From the NCBI GenBank assembly GCA_963457665.1, contig OY735216.1:45814325-45878324 (forward strand): 64,000 nucleotides of DNA, written 5' to 3'. The first letter of the stretch is position 1. Each line of letters begins with the position of its first letter. The notes below the pieces were generated by a model, which saw nothing but the letters and a program-made list of their open reading frames with translations, had not been told where the DNA came from and searched no databases. Below are positions 50,238 to 62,700 of the stretch, in pieces. Position numbers and translations under genes: made by a program. The stretch is from Thysanoteuthis rhombus (taxonomy: Eukaryota; Mollusca; Cephalopoda; Oegopsida; Thysanoteuthidae).

Positions 50238-52456
50238 CATTCACACACACCTGCATGCATATGTACACATACACGTATATACACACACACATATATCTCC
50301 AATCTCATTAGATCGGACAGTTTATGTCTAACAGCATATGGTAATTCTGGTGCCGAAGTCCATTGTATATTCACTTTTTTTTTTCTTTTTTTTTTTCCTT
50401 TATATTTTACTAGTCAAGTCTTACCTCAAATTTAGCATTATAGCATTATTCTTTAAAAACGTACATAAATCAAGTGCTTACTAATCATCTTTTTACTGCT
50501 TTGAAAAAAGTTAATTTTACTTTTTCAATACCATATTTCCTGGTTGAAAAAAAATGCTACAAATACTGAAGTGCACCCTATAATAAACGAGACTGATGTC
50601 CCGTGTCGAGGTTACGTGAGTGGTTGTATTTTGCAACTGGGGTTTGGCAAACTTCTCCCTTCATGTGCTAAGACAGGGGGTGATTTTTGAAGTGGGGGGG
50701 GGTATGCATCATATCAACCAGGAAATATAAGTTTGAAAAAAAAAATTGAAAAAATAACATTTGATGTTATCTTTACTTATTATGCTTTTTCACGTGTCGT
50801 TTAGATGAAGTTGATTTGACACAAAATAACATAATGCTTGGTATGTTCGATTTGCACCTACTCTCTTCCTCTATAATGGGATAATAAAGCTTTTGATTTA
50901 ACAGCTGGATATCCTTCTCTCTCACATCTTCCAGGCCCTTTAGCAGCATCATTAATCAGGGAGTCCGACAAATGAGCATGAGATAATATCATAGGCATAT
51001 ATAATCATTAGATTGGACAGTTTGTGTCCAACAGAATGTGATAAGTTCAATATATATTTACTGATATTTTTTTCTATTTATTACATATATAATTTTTTAT
51101 TAGTCAAGTTCTACCTCCAAATGAGTGAAAGAAAGTCGAGTGAATCTATATTGTACTTTCTGTTAGTCAGGTTTATGTAATAGTATGCTGTATCAGTAGT
51201 GTTTGTAGAGCAATTGTTTTGTTATTTATTCTTCATTAGATGAAGTATTGTAAACCAGTATTGTTAATTTTCGACTAATATTCAGCTTCATCACAAATCA
51301 GTGGTTTACAATATTTCATCTAATAAAAAAAAAAATCTACCCACTTATAATAATTAGCAATGTGCAGATGTCTTCTGTCATGCTAAGGGGGGGAAACTGA
51401 AGTAAAATAGAATTTCATTCGTGTAACTGACATAGTAAAATAGAATTTTTAAAAGTAATCGAAACAAAAACAAAAAATGATGAAAACCTATTTGTCAACA
51501 GAGTGCCTTTGTCCAAGCTCATTACAATGCAAATCTATCATCCACATATATATATATAAAATTAAATGTATGTGTATATATCTATATTTCATATATCTTG
51601 GCATATGTGGAGTCATTTAAACTAGTTGGTTGAACTAGTTATAAAATAATTGCTTTACAAACTGATACTACTTACTATTAGATAAATCAAAACTCAACTG
51701 GATAAAAGTATGATAGATATGCTCAACTGACTTTCTCTCAATTTTCACAACTCTTTTACCTCACTCTCATTTGACGGTCCTTGTAATAATCCTAGAATAC
51801 TGCTGATACTCCTGATATTTTTTCTTTCAAGCTTTTAGTTCTCTGTACTCCTATTAACAGAATAAAGTCACAAAACAAGAAAAAAAACATCATCTGATGT
51901 CCAATCACTCCCCCATGCACATACCACAGCCATCATTTTTTAAATTCTTTCTGGGAATTGATTCATCTAGATAACTTAGTGTAGGCATCCCTCATTATAA
52001 AGCAGGTGCTGGGATCAAAAAAAGCCAACCGCATCATGTTTGTAATCATTTGAAATAATCACTTTTTTTTTTTCTTTCTTTCTAATAATATTGGTGTATT
52101 GAATTTAAAACAATGAAAACTAATTTTTATTACATTTTTACAAAGCCATCAGTTTAAAGTTTAAAATGTATCGCTGATTTTTCTAAATGCAAAGACAACA
52201 ACAGTAGTAGTAGTGATGTAGAACACAGATACAGTTATTTGCTTCAGCATATGTGAACACGCAAACACAAAATTCACTTTACCCTCTTGCTCACTTTCTG
52301 TTTGTCCATTTGTCACACTAAACAAACCTACAAAAAAGTGATAGTGACTCTTATATAATTAAATTCAAAGAGACAAAACTGTAAGTGTCGGGTATAAAAA
52401 TCTCCATATTATAATAGATCAATATTCAACAAACCAGAATAGTGTGCAACTTTTCT

Positions 52457-52490
<34 letters not shown>

Positions 52491-55400
52491 CCTCTCCATT
52501 CCTTTTTAGGCTTCCATACTTTTTTCTTGATTGCTTGTTTAAACATGGATCAGTCAGTTACTAATTTCAGATCCTAAAAGTAAGAATTTTATTCAACTTC
52601 ATAGTAATTTCTTGATTTGTGAGGTTTACAATGGTTTGCTGTAGTATCTACATGCACCCACATATAATGCATTTTTGCTATTTGGTACTTTTCAAGGCCA
52701 AAATAGGGTAAGTTTGGTACTGAACAAAGCTATTTGGTAAAAAAAAACATTTGGTACTGAAGGGAAAATTCTAAAAGATAAAAATTTTTTACACATGGTT
52801 ATAATATATAACCGTTTTTATATCCGTTTTTTTTTTTTTTCGTTTGTTTTTTTTTTTTTCTAACATTTTTTGGGGTCTTATTTATTAGTCCCCACACCCA
52901 CACTAAACAATTATAGCTAATTACAGCTTACTGTATTTTTGTCTGTTAAATAATTGTTAATTGGAAAAATATGACTAATCCCAACCCAATAACTTTTGCA
53001 CTGACTAACCCTATTAAAGCCTTGAATAGTGCAGTTTTGGTTTAGTATGATTGAGGCAACGCTGTAAAAGCGAATGAAAATAAGTTGAAAAAAAACAAAC
53101 ATTAAATTGTAATAAAACCTGGAACAGTGTGGCTTGGAACGGTACACAAAAAAAAAAAAATTGGGAATAATTTAACTGCTATATTTATGGTATATATAAT
53201 TATTTTAATATGGTGGGGACTTATGAAAAAGACCCCATTATTTTCATGAATATCAATTGTATTTTTTATTATCTTTTTTTTTTTTTTTTTTTTTTTTTTT
53301 TGTTAATACTGTGTGGTTTTCTTGCTTTTGCGTTGAGAGTTCTTTCATATAATCACTCTTGGTTAGGTCATAATTGGGCTTCCAAACTCAAAACAAACAG
53401 AGACATTTAGAATGGCTGCCAAATTCTTTTTGACGTATCTCGCAAGGACTGTCTGAACGTGATTTACGCTCTTCTGGGAAGCCTTGCTTTAAAGCATTTC
53501 ATCCATTTTGATTTTTTTTTCCTGTGTCACTCGTACTGTTTTGTAAATGTAGTTCACACTTCCTTCTCCTAATCTGTTTACTGTAGGTGGATCTTATAAT
53601 GCACTTGAACAAGGTGAACGAGGTAAGTCCCACAACCCCCCCTTCAGCATTCGTTGATTGCCTTATTTTCTCTGATCTTGACTGGTTGTTTTTTTTTTTT
53701 TTTTTTTTTTTTTTGTCTTGTGTATTGCATCCATTTTGAAATGATCAAAAAACTTCTTTTTTTTTTTTTTTCCTTTTCCAATCTTTCCTCTTTTCCCCCA
53801 CTCTCCCTTTTCTTCCTGTTCTATTCTTGTATCTTGTTGTTTACCAATGAACTCGGTGAACTTCTTTCAAACCAATCTAAAGAAAAATGTCCCCAAGAAA
53901 TATTTATGGTTGATGCCAGTGTATGAGGCGACCTGAGAACTAAAGGTGTTAATTCAAGATTTGTTCAATATTCCCCTTTCAGGATGGCACATAAGTTGAT
54001 CAAATTTCTCTGATCTTGAATGTTTTGGGGTTATTTCTCCTCTTTGTATTAAATCCGTTTGAAAAAAAACAAAAGACCCTTTTTGAGAATGCCCCCTCCC
54101 CTCTTTTTTCTCCAATTTCTATCTTTTACTTTTTCAACCTTTTCTCCCCCCCCCCACAAGTGCTCATATTCAGTACTCTACTAATTAACTCACCTAATAA
54201 TCTGTTTATTCTCTAACCTTTCCAAACTAACCAATTAAGGTGCTTAGTGCCTGAATTAAAATGTCTCAGTTGGGATAAGAGACACACTTATTCTGAGATT
54301 TCTCTGACAATTGGTACATATTTGTCCCGGTTGAAATATTTCGGCTTCAATTTGAATATATCTTCCCTCGTCTCATAAGTTGTCTTGAGCATGTTTTGAT
54401 TTACTTAACAAGCACCTTCAGCACCTACCAGTAGAAATTAGTTATAAAGGCTAAGAATATGATAAATTTTATGACACACTTTATTTTTGTTGACCAAGCA
54501 AAAAATTTGATATCATCCAAGCAGTTCAACTGACTCAGAAAAAGTATCTTTAGAAAGATATACAAAATTAAACATCATATTGCAATTATCAGTTACACCA
54601 TTAAAGCGTCGCAAAACAGTTTTGAAAACTCTGCCCTAGAGGCTAAATAAATAACATCACTGGAAAGCAGGTCAGAACAGTGTACGGAGGATAAAATGAA
54701 GACAAGGTGCTAATTTTAAAAAAGGGGACTTGGACTTGATTACTATTGATTGGTGCTTAATAGGTAAAGTAGCAAAAATATTAATCAATGTTTGATCCTG
54801 AATGTGTTGACTTGAGCATGTTTTGTTCTACTTGATTGGTCTTTAATCCTTTGTACATATATAGAACGTACCAATGTTGGCATGACTTGGTTTCATTTAT
54901 TCATTTTATCTTTAGTCTTTTGACTTTTATAAATTCCATCTTCTGTTTCTTATTTATGTATAGCATGCATAAATCCTTTTTCCTCTTTCAAACTTCATTA
55001 ATCTTTTGGAATGTCCCTTCCTCTATTTATTCTCCTTATTTAATTTTAAACAATTTTCTTTCAGCTGATACATTGAAAAATCTTTATGTATTGTTTGAAA
55101 TGTTTTGGGTTTGTTTTTCCTTAAATTTTTCAAGAATTTAAGATCTAATTTTCGAAGTGTGGTTTCCTTGAGATTTGGTGGATTTTAAAATTTAAAATCC
55201 TCATCTTATGTATGCTGAAGTCTTTATTTTGTGATGCTTAATCATTGCACTTCCATGATCAAAGTAGTTCGTAATATTTGACAATTTGCCCAATTCAGTA
55301 CAAATACTTTTCATTCGAGTCCTGATTTAATAATTAGAAACGATCAATCAAACCTGGGAAGATAGGTTTCTTCAGTTTTTTTTTTGAGTTGGTCTGGCTG

Positions 55401-56759
55401 GCTATGTATATATCATGTATACAAGCCCTACAAATGATGCTAGAGGCTTAAATTTTCAGCACTGGAGAAATTTTTTTTTTTTTTCTCTCTTTAAATTCCT
55501 TCTTCAAATAGGTTTTTTGCAGTGTAAATTTTGGCTAAATTGATCCCTCAGTTTGTGTCCAGCATTCACACTTGTTTTTTGAAAATTTAGACATTTTTAG
55601 TGATCATCTGACAAAAGATGAGATAAGTTAACTAATTCATTGATCACTACTTTTTTTTTTTCTTTTCTAACTTTTGCATTGATCACCCCCAGCATGGCAT
55701 GTTACCAAAAGATGTTGGTCATGTGATAGTTTCTATTGCATGACTAACCAGACCTGTTGTAATAGTGATTTTTTTTTTTTATTAAACTTGCTCTTTATTC
55801 AACTGCGGTGTTTCTCCAGACTTCCGACCTAGCACTCATTGCACATATACAGATCCTTATCTGGCTTCTCAAACTTTAAAATCTCGACCCCTTTGGGTGT
55901 GGCAAATTCTTTTGCAACCCTCAGTCATTGTTTTGATCGAAAAGTAACTTAGCATAAAAACAAAGATATCTTTTTGATTCACATTTAGAAGTAATCTACA
56001 CATTATTTATAATAATGTCATTTCCACAGCTCATATAAAGTAGTCCTTTGTAAGTTACAGATTTATTACTGACCATTTCCGTGAGTGATAAGGGGGAGTA
56101 ATTCTGTACTTTTTTCCAGGAGTTACTTCCCTTCTTTCATATCCATTTCTTGTGAAGGTTATCAACTAGCAAAATGGAAATGGCTAATTTCTACCATTGA
56201 AACAAACGACTTGCACCACTATTCGCTATAATCCCTCTGAGAGAGGCATGAAACCACCTCTTCTTATGCTCTCTCCCATCATCAGTTATATTGTGATGCT
56301 GGGTTAGGGGCTGGACTCTCCCCATCCTGATTCCAGTTTTCCATCTCCTACACTGAGAGATAGCAAAGACTGTCCTGCTATTTACCCATTTTCTATAGGT
56401 TGAGAAAAGATGGATTTATACCTCGCCCAAGGGATTAAGTGCATATTGAACTCAAGACTGTCTCGCCAAAGAGTTTGAACTTGCTTTGCTGTTTTTTGTT
56501 TTTGTTTTGTTTTGTTTTTTCTTAATTCAGGTTTGATCCAGGATCTTTTGATGTACAGACCAATTCAATTTATTGGTGTTGTAACCAGGCAGAGAAATGT
56601 TTTTCTTTGAGCTTTTATGAGAAATTCAACTATCAATACAAACCTTTCTAACAAAATATCCAAAGTTACAAATTATCTGATCTCCGAGTGGCTGTTTACT
56701 TTTTACTCATCTCTTGCATTTATTGGGTGCTCCTTGTGGAATACCAGTTCCTCTCTATC

Positions 56760-56790
<31 letters not shown>

Positions 56791-59700
56791 ATGCACAAAG
56801 GTAATGAAAAATGGGTTTGTGCATAATGTCTTTCATGTCTTATTTTTATTTTCCCCTAACAGAACCTCTTCTTCGGGATGGTACTGTTCAAAGATATCCT
56901 GTTGCTGAGAAGAAAGAAGCTGTATCAATTTTGACAGCTGTTGCTTTACCCGGGGTCCTTCCTGTAAGTAATAGCTTTTATTTCTATTTTATTTTTTATC
57001 TAATTTTTTTTTCTTATTCTGTTGGGGATGCTGTTGTCCTCACCCCACTTCTTTTTGACACAACATTTCTGATATTGTACCCTATGGCCTTCTTCGTATC
57101 TTTTTGATTGTAAACTTTTAATCAAATCATTTGAAATATCTTTCTTTTTTCTTATTTCCAGTGTGCTTTATCTTATGCTTGCCTCAAGCTCGTCAATTAT
57201 TCATTTTTCTTCTGGCTTCCACTTTATATGGATCGCAATTGGAAACTTCCAGAATCTGTAGCTGACAAGCTCTCCATCTGGTATGACATTGGGGGAATCA
57301 TAGGTAAGACAGTTATTCACTTTTGCTTACATTCCGAATTGCTATTCACATGGCAAGGTGACACTGTTACCAAGACATGATTTTTAACTGTAAACTTACT
57401 GGTGATTCATAAGGTTTTTATATGGTCAAGAACACGAGAGACATCAATAAAGTAGCTGTAAAATCTTTTATCCATTTTCAGTAATCGGAAATATATTCAA
57501 TTTAATGAAACAAATCTTATAATACGTCCCGATAATTCTATGGATTTCTTTAGCAAAAGAGTTGGACACATCTGAAATAAATAGCCAGAATATGTTAAGA
57601 ATAAATGTAGTATTCACAGCTTTAAAAAAGATATTGACAAATTTTGAGAAAATGGCATCAAGCATGGATTAAATGGTCAGTATTGAGAACCCTTTAATCT
57701 TTAAAAAGAATCAAAGTTATCAAGCGTACAGTGTAGAGAGGCGATGTTGAAATGGAATGAGATTTTCAAATGTTGATAAAACAATATATTATTATGAGAT
57801 GCCCTTAGAGGCATTATATATAAATAATACACAATTTTACATGGTATAAAAGAAAAAAAAAACATGTATATCAAAGTAAAATAAACAAGTGATTTACACA
57901 TTCCAGAAAAGTTACTGTGGAAAAGTAAATTTATGGTTTTGGAGACTCAGCCTTTTACCACATTTTGAAAATCATTTCGTATTAGTGTTGCCGATTTAGC
58001 TTCTTTGCACTGGGACATTTTAGAGACCGTCAACCAAAACTGTCAACATAGGTTTTTTTTTTCTTCAGTTTTCAAGTTGGTGTGGCTGACTGTGTATGTA
58101 GATATCTCAATGATGCCAGAGGGCTAAAAATTCAAACATTTACTCCTTTGTATGTCTTAAAAGAAAAAAAAATTCTTTTGTTTTTGTTTTGTTTTTTTGT
58201 TTTTTTGTTTGGGTTTTTTTGGGGTTTTTTTAACCCCCCCCCCATGGGTTTTTGTGGTGGGAGGGGAGTTTCAATGTAAGTTTATGCTTAATTGGTCCCT
58301 AGTCTGTGCCCCTGCTTGTTTTTTGAAAATTTAGGACTTGCTAATGATTCAACAAAAGGTGAAAGAATCACTTTTTTCCAATTTTTTAATTGAATCCCCT
58401 GTTGACAGAGAACTTTGGTCATGTGACAGATTCTTTTGAGTATCTGACCAGGACTCCCTCCCCTCCCCCAAGTTTGTGGGTTTTTTTTGTTTTTTTTTTG
58501 GTTTTTTTTTGTTTGTTTGGTTTGTTAGGGGGGGGGGTGTTTTGATTCAGAAATAAATCCAAAATTCCAAATAATCAATAAGGATATTGATAAGGAGTTA
58601 AATTGACAATATTTGGGACTGGGACAGTTCTCTCTATGTAATATCATTATTTCCCCCCATGAATCTTGTGTTTTATTTTATGGACAAACAATTATTGTTT
58701 TTACTGCTTTCATCACCATCTCTGAATTGGCATCTATTTCTATACAAGAGTAAGAAGACTGAAAACTAAGGAATTTCTCACAAGATCTGGTAATAATAAT
58801 ACATTATGCACCCTTCCTCAGGAACTTCAATACTCAAGTCCCTTGTGTACAAGTATCTACAGCAGAATACAATATCTGCTAAAAAAAAAAAAAGTACCAA
58901 TGTTAGGTTGATATTCAAAAGAAAATGCAACTTGTCAATAAACCTATTTACATATCACAGAGCAAAAGTATCTATTTACTGAGCTCATATAAATATGAAA
59001 GTTTTTATTTCTAATTTAAAACTTGATATCTTTGTCATTTATGTCAGAGAGTAATTGATTCCAAAGTTTGGGTGATATATAACCAAAATTCCTCTTCCCA
59101 TGAGTAGTATTCATAAAAACTAGCTCTAAATTCCCAAAGTGTTGGTGTAATCTTTCAAAATGAAGCTATTTTTTTTTTTTTTTTCTTTTTTGTGGAGTTT
59201 GGTAATGTTTTTATAATTGTCTGTGATTTTGATCAAAAGGTGAAGGATTATCTTTTAATCTTTTCTTTTATTCAGGAGGATGCGTTGGTGGATTTATTTC
59301 GGTAAGTTTATAATTATATTTTGTCTGTTCCCTGATAGTTTTATTTTGTTACCTAGGGAGGCTGAAAATAAAACAATTTTTTAACAATTTTTTTTTTTAC
59401 ATCTTAAATTTTTCAGTTGCTATTCACTGCAAAAAAGTGAACTAAGATAACTTAACGTTGTTTTTTTTTTTGTGGGGGGGGGGGTCTCTATCCTTTACAT
59501 TTTTCAAATCCTTAACTTTATACAAAAAGTGAGAATTTTAGTGATATTTTTAATAGCATGGTAATAATGATTATTTTTTTTTTTTTTCCCTCCCTGTGGC
59601 ATAAGTACCTTTTTGTATTTGTTGTTATTTGTGAAATAGTTGTGAAAAAAAGGTAACTAAAACATTTTGTCATGAAGATGACAGTCAGAACAAGAAATCT

Positions 59701-62700
59701 GTAATGTTTCAATCAGTTTGAAAAATAGCATTGACTAAAAATACCAATCTTACAAATGGACAAATAGTTAGTACATTTGCTACGAAGGGAAACAAATACA
59801 TGAAGTAAGAATTCATAAAGTTTCTTATTTGAAATGAATCTGTTTCTTTCTCAACTTTTAAAACAAGATTTTCTTCTTCATTGCAGGACAGACTTGGATA
59901 TCGAGCAGTTGTAGTGGTTCCATTCATGATTCTTTCTATACCAATTCTATTTGTTTTTAATGGTAAATAATTGTCTTTCAATGTCTTTTATTTCATTAAT
60001 ATATGAATTCCAATCCTAATTATGGTCCAGTTATACATAATGCTTATCTCTTGTCTTCTTTTTTTTTTTTCGTTTGTTTTCTTTAGTCTTTTGTCTTTTT
60101 TTTTTTTCGTTTGTTTTCTTTAGTCTTTTGTCCTCCCCCCCCCCATTTAAACTGAAATGTTTCGAATTTTGAAAGTTGAAGTACGAGTATATCTCTGAAT
60201 TTGCTAAGACGGTAGTATGGTCAATATACCCCCATCGGATAAAGGGTTCGGTTCGTTACTTCCCCACATCTACCAGATGATACCTAACGAAGGCCGTAGA
60301 ATGCAACGGCTGAAACGTTGTATGAAAAACAACCAAGATGAGGATGGTCCGAATATCAATAGAAATAATTGAAGTATGAGGGTGAAAATATTCTGAAGCA
60401 AATTTGAAAGTGCAAATATTCTGCTAATTCACACTTTACAATATAAAAAAAATACACGCTGTCTGCTCAGAATTTGGGAATTGGGTCGCACCGATGTCAT
60501 TCCCTTCTTGGCTGGGCTGACAACTTTTCACCCCACCCCGCCATCTCCTCTATGAGAATAAAAGGGGAGGAAAGTGATCTATTTTTTTTTTTTTTTTTTT
60601 TTTAATTTCTTTTTCCCTAATTGCACTCATTTGGGTTGGGAGTGGGGGAGGAGTTAATGAATAGTCTCCTGACTTGATTTTTATTAACAATGATGGGTGA
60701 TTTTTTTTTTTCATGTTAAATCGACTAATGTTCAGACGGTGTCAAAAAGTCAGCTAAAGCAGAAATACAATCTGAAATTCAATACACGTAAGAATCGATA
60801 TGTCAGCATAAAACTTGTAGATCATTTTTGGTGTTGAGTATTTTTTGTTTTGTCAACTCCAGACCTGAGGTTGACTCTATTTTTCTCCTGGCATCTGATT
60901 GCTTGTTCCAGGTAAGAGTGAATCTGTCTTAGAAGTTGTATTTTCTGACCCCCCGGTGGCTGTTTGAATTTGTAGCTTTTTGCTCTGACTTCTGGTTGTA
61001 CCATTTAAGGATGGCTGTGGTATATCTTGATGGATACGGCACTTGGTCTTAACCTTGGATCTACATGCCGTCGATTATCCTGTATATTTCCAGTGGATCA
61101 GCACAGGTCTTTCTGTAAGACAGTGTCTCCACATCAAGCTCTTTTTTAGGCTTTCTGAATATGACAGGTTTTTGCTGATACGGATTCAGAGATTCTGCAC
61201 TGGCTCTAATACTAGATGATAAGGAGGGAAAAGAATTTGAATCCAATCCCTTCTAGTTGTTCAATGACTGTTTTGTTTTATTTCAAAGTATCTTCTCTTA
61301 TTTTATCTTAAATGTTTTTTTTACAGTTGTTTCTAATCCTGAAACATGGCTAATAATTCTTCTCCTGACGGTGGCAGGATTCTTCATTGGTGGGGCTTCA
61401 AATTTGATCAGTTCAGCAATATCTGTTGATTTGGGTATGTTTTTCTTTTCTTTTTTTCTTTCTTTTTTCTTTCTTTTTCTTTCTTTTTCTTTTTCTTTCT
61501 TTTTCTTTCTTTTTCTTTCTTTTTCTTTTTCTTTCTTTTTCTTACTTTTTCTTTCTTTTTCTTTCTTTTTCTTTCTTTTTCTTTCTTTTTCTTTCTTTTT
61601 CTTTTTCTTTCTTTTTCTTCTTTTTCTTCTTTTTCTTCTTTTTCTTTTTCTTCTTTTTCTTTTTCTTCTTTTTCTTTTTCTTTTTCTTCTTTTTCTTTTT
61701 CTTCTTTTTCTTTTTCTTCTTTTTCTTTTTCTTCTTTTTCTTTTTCTTTTTCTTCTTTTTCTTCTTTTTCTTCTTTTTCTTCTTTTTCTTTTTCTTCTTT
61801 TTCTTTTTCTTCTTTTTCTTTTTCTTTTTCTTCTTTTTCTTTTTCTTCTTCTTTTTCTTTTTCTTCTTTTTCTTCTTTTTCTTTTTCTTCTTTTTCTTCT
61901 TTTTCTTTTTCTTCTTTTTCTTTTTCTTCTTTTTCTTTTTCTTCTTTTTCTTCTTTTTCTTTTTCTTCTTTTTCTTTTTTTTTTCTTTTTTTTCTTTTTT
62001 TTCTTTTTTTTCTTTTTTTTCTTTTTTTTCTTTTTTTTCTTTTTTTTCTTTTTTTTCTTTTTTTTCTTTTTTTTCTTTTTTTTCTTTTTTTTCTTTTTTT
62101 CTTTTTTCTTCTTTTCTTCTTTTTCTTCTTCTTTTTCTCTTTCTTCTTTTTCTTTTTCTTTTTCTTTTGTGTGTGTGTGTACATACTATATATGAGCCAT
62201 TTATTATAATCCCAGATAATCTTGTCAAATAATTATCATGGTTTCTGTCTATAGTTTTGTGAAGGGTCATTAACACTAATTCACTATTTCTGATTACCAC
62301 CCTCACATTCAGATAGTACCTCTGAAAAAGGCTGAAGAATAGATCGGCTGAAATGTTGTGTTAACAGCACAAACAAGGAGTTCAATTGTCCAAATAATTC
62401 TTGTTAAATTCCATCCAAAATTGATTCTTAGTGGGTAGTCCAGTATACAAGTTTATGCTAAATTGGCCCCGACTTTCTACCTGCTTGTTTTTGAAAATTC
62501 AGACTCTTTAGCGATCACTGTAAATCATTCATTGATCAGCTTGTCTTCCAATATTTTAATCTCCTCCCGACGTGGCGTGCTGCCAAAAGACATTTGTCAT
62601 GGGACGGTTTCTATTGAGTGACTAACCAGACCTGTTAACATTTATTGTTATTGAATTGTTCATTAACAATGAATTTTATATCATGAAAGATTAATGTAAA

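Larger units (their letters stand above)
49740..56862 (+). other. SLC37A3: Loop-region intron interval with candidate cassette exons
   Basis: 7.1 kb between exons 9 and 10. Apart from the three candidate cassette exons it holds a (TA)n/(CA)n microsatellite (50193-50298), a 24-bp-arm hairpin (51236-51323), long T tracts (52460-52491, 53275-53301, 53689-53714), a T/G-type repeat copy (55340-55765) and a (TA)n run at 56765-56791. Confidence 0.6.

Noticed and set aside
55054..55140. Segment after a good TTTCTTTCAG acceptor that is open in phase 1
   Set aside because: No acceptable donor before the frame becomes long and hydrophobic; unlikely as a loop exon.
61257..62306. Four long open frames of poly-F/L or poly-K/E, 254-312 codons
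   Set aside because: They are translations of a pyrimidine-only microsatellite in an intron; any frame lacks stops there. No protein signal exists outside the repeat.
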